A stretch of DNA of 64,000 nucleotides, taken from assembly GCF_900291475.1 (NCBI RefSeq), contig NZ_OLMM01000003.1, forward strand, positions 235,021 through 299,020, written 5' to 3'. The stretch comes from Acidaminococcus hominis. Its GTDB lineage: Bacteria; Bacillota; Negativicutes; Acidaminococcales; Acidaminococcaceae. The position numbers and the translations under genes were made by a program. Below, piece after piece: positions 49,886 through 58,941 of the stretch; the stretch's first letter is position 1; the number at the start of each line of letters is the position of its first letter. The notes under the pieces were generated by a model. It saw nothing but the letters and a program-made list of their open reading frames with translations, did no database searches and had not been told where the DNA came from.

Positions 49886-52063
49886 TTACCAACATATTCC
49901 CATCCCCTCCTCATGATGGTAATGAAAGCCCATTTTCTCATCATAGACTTTTTCCAGATTTGTCAGTATCGCCAAATTTTCGTCTAGTTCAATTGCATAA
50001 CCATCATTAATCAATTGTTCATATAAACCTTTAGTATGAAAAAAAGCACCAGAATATACGTTAACACTGTATTTTGCTGCCTTTCTCATCAATTCTCTAT
50101 TGCGCACACCTAATCGTAGTTGATTTGCAATCACTTCTGCGTTTTCGTCAAGAGGGATAAACACTGTTTTGGTGTGATCCTCAATCAAATGAAAATCTTT
50201 GGCGATTTGCGCAAATGACAGTCTGTTGGATTTCTCCAAAATCTTTTTTTCATCCAGGATAACCTCCTTAGCCTGATAAAGATGTTTAAAATAATATTCA
50301 ATGGCATTAGGAGAAGATATTTCATCTGGTATAAAAGCTTTAGTCAATTGCGTACACTGTCGTTCTTGTTTTAGAAATCGACTTTTTTGACTTTCCTCTG
50401 TTTGGAAAATATGGACAATACTTTCTTCTAAAGGATGCTTTCCTTCCCGATTACAGCGCCCACCACCTTGAATGAGAGAATCAATTCCGGTTTCTTCAAT
50501 ATATACAACCGGAAAATCAATATCCACTCCTACTGAAATAATGCTTGTAGAAATAACTCGACAGGTTTCACCAGCCTTAAGGCGTCTTTTCATTTCTTCA
50601 ATGACTTTATGCCGATGAATTGGGCATAAATCTGTAGATAAATACCAGCAGTTATCCTGATCAGCTACAGCAGCATAAACCTTTTGAGCTTCGGCCTTTG
50701 TCAGACATACACACAAGGCTTGCTTGCTACGAGAGATTTGTTCTCCAATAGTTTCGTAGGTCTGCAGACCATCATCCTGGAACTTTGTTCTTTTAAAGAA
50801 TTTGTACATTTCCGAGATATTGTCCATGATTTCCTTAGGGCGTTCTGCAAAGAAATCATCCAAAGCCGGCTGGGTAGCACTGCACAGAACCTCAGTACAT
50901 TGAAAGTCTTTTGCCAAACATTCCATTGCTTGAGTAACCGCCTTTAGAAAATTTGTTGGAAGCATTTGGGCTTCATCATAAATTATGACACTGTTTGCCA
51001 CATTGTGAAGCTTGCGGCAACGAGAAGTTTTATTTGCAAACAAAGATTCGAAGAATTGTACATTAGTAGTCACAATTATCGGAGCATCCCAATTTTCTGC
51101 TGCCAAACGTTTTTGCAGCATATCTTCATTAGTATCATCATAGTCTACCTGGCTGTGGTGTTCTAAAACATTTTGATTTCCTAAAAAAGATTTTAGAACA
51201 TATGATGTTTGCTCAATAATAGAAGTATATGGAATTACGTAAATAATACGCTCTTTTCCATATTTTTTAGCTTGTTCTAAAGCAAATGCAAAACTAGAAA
51301 TTGTTTTGCCACCCCCAGTGGGGACAGTCAGGGAATACATTCCAGGGGGCTCTTTTCCCATAGCAATACAGCGTTTCAGGATTTCGCAGCGTTTCTCGTT
51401 CAATGCGTTCTTGGCAGATAAATACCCTTTCTCTTGAAGTTTGTCAAAAAAAGCAGCGTGTAATTCGGGAATAGAAGCAAATTTCCCTCGTTCTTGTTGA
51501 TGGGGATTCATATATCTTTCTGTATCCAGGAAATCTGCATCCACCAAACTGGAAAAAAGCATTCTCATCCTCATGGTATTTACAATACTATTCTGGCTGC
51601 GCAGAAGTTCCATCGGTATTCCCAATTTTTCAGGTTTTCCCAATTCATTCATATACGCACCATAATCTGGAATACGTTTTTTCATTCTTCCGCAGAAGCT
51701 GCTTTCTTCTCCTGTATCAAGCTTACTTCCCATATCTGGCAAACCTGCGTGATGTCCCGCAATACACATTGCCTCATACACACTATTCATTTCTCGATTT
51801 CTGAACAAGAGTTGTGCTCCAGCAGAAGAATGGTCTACTCCGCCTTTCATCAAACCTCGAATATATTCCTGAAATTCTTTGGAATATTTACCCACATCAT
51901 GATATTTTCCGCACTGATAAGCCATTTGCTTCATTTCAGGACCTGTTGCAAATGATTCAGCTAATTCTGCAACGTGGATTAAATGATCTATCAGCTGCTG
52001 TGGAGCATCCTGTCCTTCACCATTTAAGTGTGCAATGTACTGAGAATCCTCTAGATTTTCCAT
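49886..52063 (-). CDS. cas3: Cas3 helicase-nuclease (HD + SF2), type I-C
   Basis: 725 aa. The HD nuclease comes first: H55-D56 in KYHDVGK, GHHAG at 102-106 and LVDADFLDTE near 172. The SF2 helicase follows: TVPTGGGKT at 245-253, IYDEAQML (DEAQ box, 362-365), CSATQPAL, STSIISVGVDIDFP and IQGGGRCNREG. It looks complete, but without Cas8c and Cas7 there is no complex to recruit it. AAAGGAGGGCC upstream of ATG. Confidence 0.95.
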   Translation of the reverse strand: MENLEDSQYIAHLNGEGQDAPQQLIDHLIHVAELAESFATGPEMKQMAYQCGKYHDVGKYSKEFQEYIRGLMKGGVDHSSAGAQLLFRNREMNSVYEAMCIAGHHAGLPDMGSKLDTGEESSFCGRMKKRIPDYGAYMNELGKPEKLGIPMELLRSQNSIVNTMRMRMLFSSLVDADFLDTERYMNPHQQERGKFASIPELHAAFFDKLQEKGYLSAKNALNEKRCEILKRCIAMGKEPPGMYSLTVPTGGGKTISSFAFALEQAKKYGKERIIYVIPYTSIIEQTSYVLKSFLGNQNVLEHHSQVDYDDTNEDMLQKRLAAENWDAPIIVTTNVQFFESLFANKTSRCRKLHNVANSVIIYDEAQMLPTNFLKAVTQAMECLAKDFQCTEVLCSATQPALDDFFAERPKEIMDNISEMYKFFKRTKFQDDGLQTYETIGEQISRSKQALCVCLTKAEAQKVYAAVADQDNCWYLSTDLCPIHRHKVIEEMKRRLKAGETCRVISTSIISVGVDIDFPVVYIEETGIDSLIQGGGRCNREGKHPLEESIVHIFQTEESQKSRFLKQERQCTQLTKAFIPDEISSPNAIEYYFKHLYQAKEVILDEKKILEKSNRLSFAQIAKDFHLIEDHTKTVFIPLDENAEVIANQLRLGVRNRELMRKAAKYSVNVYSGAFFHTKGLYEQLINDGYAIELDENLAILTNLEKVYDEKMGFHYHHEEGMGICW

Positions 52064-52483
52064 AGGCCCTCCTTTATGATTTACTTTTCATAAGGAAAGA
52101 TTGAGGTAGAAAATACTTATTATATAAATTCTCCATATCCTCTAATTTTCCTTCTTTCTGCCTAGAAATATTTCAGAGATTTCAAAAACACCAAGTCGAA
52201 TCGTTTACTCACAAAATTCTTTATTAAAAAAATTGTGGTACATTGCGCAGGTTTTATTCAATTCTTGACTTCTCTTTTATTCTATCACAAACCATGTACA
52301 AAAATAATCCCACTTGAAATTCTTTTTCTTGAATTTCAAGTAAATGATTAAAAATGAACATTTTAATCATTTTAGGTTTGCTTTTCTTGAGGGAAACAAG
52401 CAGCAATAATTCTTATGCAGTTAACTGCTTTCTTTTTCCAGCAACTCTCCCCTACAGAAGACAACGTTTTCCCCTCCCCTTCC
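52064..52483. promoter_or_regulatory. AT-rich cas3 upstream region with two inverted repeats
   Basis: 420 bp without a gene. Inverted repeats ACTTGAAATTC / GAATTTCAAGT (about 52312-52341) and ATGATTAAAA..TTTTAATCAT (about 52346-52372) lie side by side. An AT-rich TATAAT-like sequence on the minus strand near 52120 could be the cas3 promoter. The GC content differs sharply from flanking housekeeping genes, so the imported segment probably ends here. Confidence 0.5.
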
Positions 52484-52942
52484 CTATTCCTTATTTTCTT
52501 CTTCTCCTTCCATCGTTCCTTCTGCAAGGATACGGATGGCTTCTGGGTTTCCCAGCTCTGCGGCTTTGGCATAATATGCCCGGGCTTTTTTCTGGTTTGC
52601 GGGGGTAGGTTCCTGGGCGGCGTACAGGTCGCCTAGATAGAGCAGGGCTTCGGTATTGTCCTGCTTGGCGGCTTTTTCGAACCAGGGCAGAGCCTGGTCT
52701 TCTGCTTCTAACAGTACCAGCAGGGCGCCCAGTTCCACCATTGCATCTATGCTGCCCAGCTGGGCGGCCTGGTAAAACAGTTCCAAAGCGCTGTCCGCAT
52801 CGTCTCCGGCGCCAAAGGCGTAGTATTTGCCCAATAGGACCAGGGCGTGGGTACTGCCTGCTGCGATTTGCTGCTCCAGGGTTTCTTGCTGCAAGGGGTT
52901 CAGTTTTTTGCCGGCAAGGATTGTTTCTTCAATTTCCATCAT
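52484..52942 (-). CDS. Sel1-like repeat (TPR) protein
   Basis: 152 aa, three to four Sel1-like repeats (for instance ALVLLGKYYAFGAGDDADSALELFYQAAQLGS and ALLYLGDLYAAQEPTPANQKKARAYYAKAAELGN). No signal peptide, so a cytosolic protein-binding scaffold. ATG 52942 has AGGAG 6 nt upstream. Partner unknown. Confidence 0.85.
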   Translation of the reverse strand: MMEIEETILAGKKLNPLQQETLEQQIAAGSTHALVLLGKYYAFGAGDDADSALELFYQAAQLGSIDAMVELGALLVLLEAEDQALPWFEKAAKQDNTEALLYLGDLYAAQEPTPANQKKARAYYAKAAELGNPEAIRILAEGTMEGEEENKE

Positions 52943-53170
52943 ATATATCTCCTGTTTTAGGCACGCTGCTGGGTGCCGGGTATTTGGGGTATTCGTTTCC
53001 AGTGTAGCGGACTTGGGCTCCGGCGTCAATTGTTTCGTCCCAGAACTTGTTATTTTTCGTGAAATTCCTGCAATTATGGTTATCTTCCCACTCAGGCGGC
53101 TTCTTTTTGGGGAAGCCGGGAAAACTCGGAAAAAATGTGAAGGTTCTATGTTCTTTGGGGAAAAATTTGC

Positions 53171-53176
53171 TATAAT
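53171..53176 (+). promoter_or_regulatory. -10 element of the ttcA-like gene
   Basis: TATAAT in TTTGCTATAATATAAGG, 30 bp before the ATG; the -35 is poor. The TGC before the TATAAT makes an extended -10 likely. Confidence 0.5.
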
Positions 53177-53205
53177 ATAAGGTATTCTTTACGAAGGAGG
53201 CTGCT

Positions 53206-53997
53206 ATGTCCAAGAAACCTTACGTGCCCGCAGAGATGCTGACCAAGCTGTGGCGGGCGATGATTGAATTTGACATGATCCAGGAGGGGGACAAGATTCT
53301 CATTGGTCTTTCCGGCGGCAAGGACAGCCAGTTTATGACGGCTGCGCTGGCTGAGGCCCGGAAGCACAGTCCTCGCCATTTCGATTTATACGCCTATACG
53401 GTGGACGGAATGTTCGCCCCGGATTTTCCCAAAAAGGAACTGGAGGACTTCTGTGCTAAGTACGGCATCGAACATTATTCCGACCAGGTGAATGTGGAGG
53501 AGGTCTGGGGTCACCGGGGCAATACGCCCTGCTTCTCCTGTGCCTATTTCCGCCGGGCGGCTACCAACCGGAAGGCCAAGGAACTGGGCTGCAATAAGGT
53601 GGCGCTGGCCCATCACAATGATGATGCGGTGGAAACGCTGCTGCTCAATCTGTTCAATTCCGGGCAGCTGAAGACGTTCATGCCCTCCACCTATCTGACC
53701 AAATCGGGGATTACCGTAATCCGTCCGCTGCTGTTCTACCGGGAGTCGGAGATTATTGCCAACGGCAAGGAAATCGGGCTGGTGCCCCTGAAGAATCCCT
53801 GTCCCTACGATGGCAAGACCCAGCGCCAGGAGATGAAGGAAATGGTGGTCCGGCTGGAAGAATCGGTGCCCCATCTGTACGATCATCTGGCCGCCGCGCT
53901 GCGCCGCAGTGAGCAGGAAGAACTGTGGCCGGAGAAGCTGAGTCAGCAGGCCATGCTGGGGCGCTTCCGGGATTTCTGGAAAAAAGAACAGGGCTGA
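53206..53997 (+). CDS. TtcA-like tRNA 2-thiolation ATP pyrophosphatase
   Basis: 263 aa. P loop IGLSGGKDSQF near 34-43, CFSC at 109-112 and a third Cys in KNPCPYDGKTQRQ match the Fe-S TtcA family that makes 2-thiocytidine-32 in tRNA. LAHHNDDAVETLLLNLF is the typical second motif. AAGGAGG upstream. Followed at 60 bp by the permease. Confidence 0.88.
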   Translation: MSKKPYVPAEMLTKLWRAMIEFDMIQEGDKILIGLSGGKDSQFMTAALAEARKHSPRHFDLYAYTVDGMFAPDFPKKELEDFCAKYGIEHYSDQVNVEEVWGHRGNTPCFSCAYFRRAATNRKAKELGCNKVALAHHNDDAVETLLLNLFNSGQLKTFMPSTYLTKSGITVIRPLLFYRESEIIANGKEIGLVPLKNPCPYDGKTQRQEMKEMVVRLEESVPHLYDHLAAALRRSEQEELWPEKLSQQAMLGRFRDFWKKEQG

Positions 53998-54057
53998 CCT
54001 GGCTCTTTTATATATAGATTATTATTCCCATGAGGGGGAAGAAAAGAGGAGCTTTGT

Positions 54058-55443
54058 ATGGAACAATTTCTTGAACGGGTCTTCCATCTCAAGGAAGCCC
54101 ACACCACCGCCCGGACGGAAATCGTCGCCGGGATTACTACCTTTATGACCATGGCCTACATTCTCATTGTCAACCCGCTGATTCTCAGCAGCACGGGCAT
54201 GGATAAAGGGGCTCTGCTGACGGTTACGGCCATTGCGTCCGCCGTTGGTACCATTTTCATGGCCATCTTTGCCAACTATCCGTTTGCTCTGGCCCCCGGC
54301 ATGGGGCTCAACGCCTACTTTGCCTACACGGTGGTGCAGCAGATGGGCTATCCCTGGCAAATGGCTTTGGCCGCGGTTTTCGTGGAAGGTGTCATTTTCA
54401 TTCTGCTGACCCTGACCAGTGTCCGGGAAGCGATTTTCAACACCATTCCTCTGACCCTGAAGCAGGCCATTTCCGTAGGTATTGGTTTGTTCATCGCCTT
54501 CATCGGTCTTTTGAACGCCCGGATCATCGTCGCCAACCCGGCCACGAAGGTTTCTCTGTATTCCTTTACCAAGGCCATGTCCGACGGCACGTTCCACAGT
54601 GTGGGGATTACCGTTCTCCTGGCCATGCTGGGCATTATGTTTACTGCTATTTTGATTATTAAAAACGTGAAGGGCAACATCCTGTTTGGGATTCTGGGCA
54701 CCTGGATTGCCGGCATGCTGTGCGAAGCCGTGGGCCTGTACGTACCGGATCCCAAGCTGGGCACCTTCAGCGTATTCCCCAATTTTTCCGGCGGGCTGTC
54801 TTCCTTCCTGCCCATCAGCCCGGCGCCTCTCTTTATGCAGATGGACTTTAGCCGGGTGTTCTCCCTGGACTTCTTTGTGGTTATCTTCGCGTTCCTGTTT
54901 GTGGACCTGTTTGATACCCTGGGCACCATCATTGGCGTAGCCACCAAGAGCAATATGCTGGACGAAAACAACAAGCTGCCCCATATCAAGGGGGCTCTGC
55001 TGGCTGATGCTGTGGCCACCTGCGTAGGTGCTGTCATGGGTACCAGCACTGTAACCACGTTCGTAGAAAGTGCTGCCGGGGTTTCCGAAGGCGGCCGGAC
55101 CGGGCTGACGGCGGTTACCGTTGCCGTGCTGTTCCTGCTGTCCCTGTTCCTGTCCCCGTTCTTTATGGCCATTCCTTCCTTTGCCACTGCTCCGGCTTTG
55201 GTAATTGTAGGGTTCCTGATGTTCAGCTCCATTATCGGCATCGACTTCAATGATCTCAGTGAAGCCATTCCGGCCTACATTGCCATCATTGCCATGCCCT
55301 TCTGCTACAGCATTTCCGAAGGTATCTCCTTTGGTACCATCAGCTATGTAGCCATGAACCTGCTCACCGGCAAGGCTCACAAGGTCAGCCCTCTTATGGG
55401 GGTATTGGCGGTACTGTTTGTGCTGAAGTATTTTATGTTGTAA
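54058..55443 (+). CDS. NCS2-family guanine/hypoxanthine permease (PbuG/AdeQ type)
   Basis: 461 aa, 12-14 membrane segments. Start FHLKEAHTTARTEIVAGITTFMTMAYILIVNP is the AzgA-like signature; GMGLNAYFAYTVV, FLFVDLFDTLGTIIGVATKS and VMGTSTVTTFVESAAGVSEGGRTGLTA are substrate-site blocks. Imports purine bases with H+. No purine riboswitch in the 60-bp gap. Confidence 0.94.
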   Translation: MEQFLERVFHLKEAHTTARTEIVAGITTFMTMAYILIVNPLILSSTGMDKGALLTVTAIASAVGTIFMAIFANYPFALAPGMGLNAYFAYTVVQQMGYPWQMALAAVFVEGVIFILLTLTSVREAIFNTIPLTLKQAISVGIGLFIAFIGLLNARIIVANPATKVSLYSFTKAMSDGTFHSVGITVLLAMLGIMFTAILIIKNVKGNILFGILGTWIAGMLCEAVGLYVPDPKLGTFSVFPNFSGGLSSFLPISPAPLFMQMDFSRVFSLDFFVVIFAFLFVDLFDTLGTIIGVATKSNMLDENNKLPHIKGALLADAVATCVGAVMGTSTVTTFVESAAGVSEGGRTGLTAVTVAVLFLLSLFLSPFFMAIPSFATAPALVIVGFLMFSSIIGIDFNDLSEAIPAYIAIIAMPFCYSISEGISFGTISYVAMNLLTGKAHKVSPLMGVLAVLFVLKYFML

Positions 55444-55460
55444 AAAGTTGCTATAACAAG

Positions 55461-55507
55461 AAAAGTCAGGCTCTTCTCTGCAATGCAGAGAGGAGCCTGA
55501 CTTTTTG
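55461..55507 (+). terminator. terminator of the permease gene
   Basis: Long stem AAAGTCAGGCTCTTCTCTGC / GCAGAGAGGAGCCTGACTTT (one mismatch), then TTT. Confidence 0.9.
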
Positions 55508-55651
55508 GTTGTGCGGTTAATGAACATTATAGACGTGGTGCCGGGTATCCACTCTCTATCCGTTTTTAATATCAGTGCGGTCGGCAGGGGCTAGTGCTAG
55601 TGCCGGGATTTGAGAAGCAACTACAGAAAATTTGCCCGTGGGCAAATTTTA

Positions 55652-57199
55652 GGCTCATCACGGAAAATTGGGGGATACGAAATCTAAGACAGAATTTAAA
55701 AACTGAAAAAAGGTATTGAAAAAGAGCACGGGATGCTCCATTCTAAGTAATAGCGACAAAACTACGAAAGGAATGATCCACGTGCTCTCAACCTCAAGTA
55801 TAGCAAATTTATGCAAAAACATACAGGACAATTTTAATATTCCTACGAGTATTGCTTCTCTTTTTGAAGAGATCATAGATGTAAATAGTACCCGGCCTAC
55901 AGCCGACGTTGTATGCCCTTGCTGCGGCGGTAAGGTCCATGTCCATGACAACCCTGTAACTACACTTAAAGACATGCCCTGGATACCCGGAAAGCCACGG
56001 ATTCTTCGTGTGAGATTCCACCGCTACCGGTGCCAAAAATGCGGGCATACCTTCAATGAAAACATAACCTTTAAGTATCCTGGAACCAGAGTCACTTCTC
56101 GTGCCGCTTTATGGATCAAGATTTTGCTTATGCATCAAATGACGATTAAAGCAGTCAGCGATTTGACCGGTATCCATTGGGGAACAGTTTCTAAAATCCA
56201 TAAGGAAATTATGGACGAGGCTCTCAAAACGCGAAGCGAGGAACTTCGCAAAAGTGGCTACCGTCCTAAGCATCTTGCCGTTGATGAGTTTGCAATGCAC
56301 AAAGGCCATACTTACGCAACCTGTGTTATGGACCTTGATATGGGGGACATCCTCTGGGTTGGTGCGGGACGCTCTATAGCTGCCTTTACAAAGTTTTTTG
56401 AAGAGACAGACCTGGAGTATTTGTCTGAAGTAGAAGCTGTCGCAATGGACATGAACGCATCGTTCAACACCCTGGTAGAAAAGTATCTGCCTCATGCGGC
56501 AATAGTATACGACCGCTACCATATGCAAGCCCAGCATGGACGAGATGTGCTGGGAGCCGTAAGGCTGGAGGAAGCAAGACAGCACAAAGAGAAAGCCGAT
56601 AACCTAAAGCTTGGGATTACAGAGAATATTGCTGAAGAGCAGGCAACAAAAGCAGAGGATTCAATTAAAGAGGAGAATCGGCTTTACAAGGAAGTAAAAC
56701 AAGCTCGCTGGACGCTGCTTTGCAAGGAAGAAACACTAAGCGATAAAAAGGCAGAAAATCTCAAGGAAATCCTTAAAAAACATGAAAATTTGACAGTTTG
56801 CCATACAATGAAAGAGGAACTAAGTGATCTATTCGAGCTTAGAAACCCCGATTTAGCTGCCGTAGAATGGGAAAAATGGTTTAAAGGAGCCGAGGAGAGC
56901 AACATACCGCAGCTGCAAAAGTTTGCCCGCTTAAAGCGAAAACGCAAAGAGGGTTTGATTGCTCACTCAGCCCATCCGATTACCACAGGAAAGCTTAAAG
57001 GCTTCAATAACAAGATTAAGGTTGCAAAACGAATAGGGTATGGATACAAAAATGATGAATATTTTTTCACTCTGATTCGATATTCAGCATTACCATCTAT
57101 ACGAAACGGCACTGTCTAGAGATTGCGACAGTGGGATGTTGCTAGACATAAAAGAAGGATGGCAGAAATCTGCCATCCCACAATAAAACGTGAAGAGCC
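55652..57199 (+). mobile_element. ISL3-family insertion sequence, intact, with 8-bp target duplication
   Basis: 1,548 bp. Ends GGCTCATCACG (55652) and, inverted, GGCTCTTCACG (57199), with ATTGNGGGAT continuing the repeat. The direct repeat AAATTTTA flanks it at 55644-55651 and 57200-57207, the 8-bp duplication typical of ISL3. Removing the element restores the M2 hairpin AAAATTTGCC..GGCAAATTTT. Confidence 0.95.
55773..57119 (+). CDS. ISL3-family transposase
   Basis: About 448 aa. N-terminal zinc finger CPCCGG..CQKCGH (zf-ISL3), HTH, then DDE_Tnp_ISL3 core with LAVDEFAMHKGHTYATCVMDL, AVAMDMNASF and YDRYHM. TTG 55716 and GTG 55782 (AAAGGA 9 nt upstream) are alternative starts. Apparently full length. 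Confidence 0.93.
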   Translation: MIHVLSTSSIANLCKNIQDNFNIPTSIASLFEEIIDVNSTRPTADVVCPCCGGKVHVHDNPVTTLKDMPWIPGKPRILRVRFHRYRCQKCGHTFNENITFKYPGTRVTSRAALWIKILLMHQMTIKAVSDLTGIHWGTVSKIHKEIMDEALKTRSEELRKSGYRPKHLAVDEFAMHKGHTYATCVMDLDMGDILWVGAGRSIAAFTKFFEETDLEYLSEVEAVAMDMNASFNTLVEKYLPHAAIVYDRYHMQAQHGRDVLGAVRLEEARQHKEKADNLKLGITENIAEEQATKAEDSIKEENRLYKEVKQARWTLLCKEETLSDKKAENLKEILKKHENLTVCHTMKEELSDLFELRNPDLAAVEWEKWFKGAEESNIPQLQKFARLKRKRKEGLIAHSAHPITTGKLKGFNNKIKVAKRIGYGYKNDEYFFTLIRYSALPSIRNGTV

Positions 57200-57207
57200 A
57201 AATTTTA

Positions 57208-57384
57208 GCTGCAGAAAACTCTGTGCTGGATTTTTGGTCGACGTTCTCAACAGGTGCAGTGCGGGCATCCTACTTTTGAACCCCATCCGCCGGCGAGTTC
57301 GCCGTCACCTTCCCCTTTACCTGTTCGCATAGCGAACAGGTAAAGGGGAAGGCAGTTGCGGCGCTAGCGCCGCGAAAAAGCGGC
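57208..57384 (+). repeat. repeat module M2, copy 2 (right part, after ISL3)
   Basis: Continues the module broken at 55651: GAAAACTCTGTGCTGG, ATTTTTGGTCGACGTTCTCA, GAACCCCATCCGCC, a CGGCGAGTTCGCCG hairpin, a long stem CCTTTACCTGTTCGC / GCGAACAGGTAAAGG and GCGGCGCTAGCGCCGC. The left part is 55619-55651. Confidence 0.8.
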
Positions 57385-57810
57385 TTAAACTTCTATCGGC
57401 GTCTACCGACGCCACTTCCTTAGCGGTTCGCCGTACTCCAGTCGTTATCGCCTTATAGGCTCAACTCCTGGACGGCTGTCGCATGTGCCTTATTGACCAA
57501 ACATCCTTTTGATACCTTTTGGGGATGTTTGGATGCGGCCGCAACGCTTGAAGGAAGCGTTCATAGCAATTACTGGTCAGCTTCTTATCAGCACTATGTT
57601 TTAGATTTTACTCGACCAGTGGTGAACTAGAAGCCTACCACAGTGGTTCGCTGCTAGCCAATCAGCTACGCCCATTTTGGGCTTGCTTCTTGGGCTGCTA
57701 TCACATGGCTCGCATTAGCCAAGAGTCCTTTGATAAACTGTGGACTCTTGGATGCGAGCGCAAAGCGTTGTGGTAGGTGGCAGCCGCTAGGCTGACGGAG
57801 GAAGTTTATC
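57385..57810 (+). repeat. structured repeat element RE6
   Basis: TTAAACTTCTATCGG, hairpin GGCGTC-TAC-GACGCC, CACTTCCTTAGCGGTTCGC, hairpin GCCT-TAT-AGGC, long hairpin P at 57472-57546 (inner stem CCAAACATCC / GGATGTTTGG). A second AGTGGTTCGC, hairpin GCCC-ATTTT-GGGC and P at 57693-57768 (inner stem CCAAGAGTCC / GGACTCTTGG) follow. Ends CAGCCGCTAGGCTGACGGAGGAAGTTTA. An inverse P at 57822-57887 (inner stem ATTTCTC / GAGAAAT) follows directly. No gene from 57208 to 58000. Confidence 0.8.
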
Positions 57811-58027
57811 CATGCATTTGGGAGTCGTATCCATTTCTCAAGGCCCTGGCCACAGAGAAATGGAATATACGACCCCTGCGACAGCCGTCCAGGAGCCGGA
57901 CCTGAAAGGTTGCCGGCGACTGGAATACGGCGAACCGCTAGGCCGCAGGCCGCCTGCCTTCTCCGCACAACAGCAGTCCAAGTGGTGTGCTCCCCGTCAA
58001 GTAGACAGTTCCTAATAATATAAACCT

Positions 58028-58867
58028 CTACGCCGCCATTTGGTAGCTATTATGTTTTTGCATAGGGGTCAAACGGCCCAAATTCCGCTGCAAACGGCCA
58101 CTGTTGTAATACTCCATGTAGTTATTAATCATCGTTACCAAAGCTTTACGGCTGTCGAAGTCACGAGTATAGTACCGTTCTCTTTTCAGCATGCCCCAGA
58201 AGCCTTCCATCGGGCCATTATCAATGCATTTTCCTATCCGTGACATACTCTGCGTCATACCAGCATCTAGAATCATCTTGCGGAAATCCCTGCAGGTGTA
58301 TTGGAATCCCCGGTCAGAGTGAAACAGGGGATGCGCGCCAGGGTTTTTCAACAATGCCTTATTGAAGGTATTGAATACCAAATTTTTATCGTTCCGGTTG
58401 CTTATCACATAGGAAACAATTCGTCTGTCATACAGGTCAATAATCGCGCTCAGATATACCTTATGCACAACTACCCCCTCATAGTAGTGAAATTCTGAGA
58501 CGTCAGTACACCATTTCTGGTTAGGGGCATCGGCTTTAAATTCCCTATTCAAGATATTTTCTGCAATGTATGCAGGATCTATTGCACGCTGGGTGCAGCC
58601 CTTAGGGGCATATTTAATCGTAGACTTTATATTTATCACTCGACAAAGATGAAGAACGCGACCGTCACCAATTGCTATTGGTTTCGTGTCAGGATAGATC
58701 TTCTTATTTGGGGCTCGTAAGTCATCAGCTATTCGTCTGTACCCTTTAGCTGGGTCAGCCTTGTATATCTCTTCTATTCTTTTAGCAATTTCCTTGTCGT
58801 CAATTTCGCGTGCTGAAGGCTCTCTATGAAGCCATTTGTAGTAGCCGGCCCGGGACACTTTTCCCAA
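58028..58867 (-). CDS. IS150-type transposase OrfB (DDE)
   Basis: 279 aa from the internal Met at 58867, but the frame is open upstream to the orfA overlap. KWCTDVSEFHYYEG, FHSDRGFQYTCRDF and CIDNGPMEGFWGMLKRE give D, D, E. A -1 shift on the seven-A run (plus-strand T7 at 58981-58987) joins it to orfA through KKTRYCGKEAG, making the full OrfAB enzyme. Confidence 0.92.
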   Translation of the reverse strand: MGKVSRAGYYKWLHREPSAREIDDKEIAKRIEEIYKADPAKGYRRIADDLRAPNKKIYPDTKPIAIGDGRVLHLCRVINIKSTIKYAPKGCTQRAIDPAYIAENILNREFKADAPNQKWCTDVSEFHYYEGVVVHKVYLSAIIDLYDRRIVSYVISNRNDKNLVFNTFNKALLKNPGAHPLFHSDRGFQYTCRDFRKMILDAGMTQSMSRIGKCIDNGPMEGFWGMLKRERYYTRDFDSRKALVTMINNYMEYYNSGRLQRNLGRLTPMQKHNSYQMAA

Positions 58868-58941
58868 TTTGCACAGGCCAAGAATAGGGTAATTCTTTTC
58901 AGCGTGCAGTTCTTTAATGGCTTCATAAATGGCTCCATATC

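Noticed and set aside
53998-54057. purine riboswitch ahead of the NCS2 permease
   Set aside because: The 60-bp gap is too short and lacks the conserved three-way-junction sequence.
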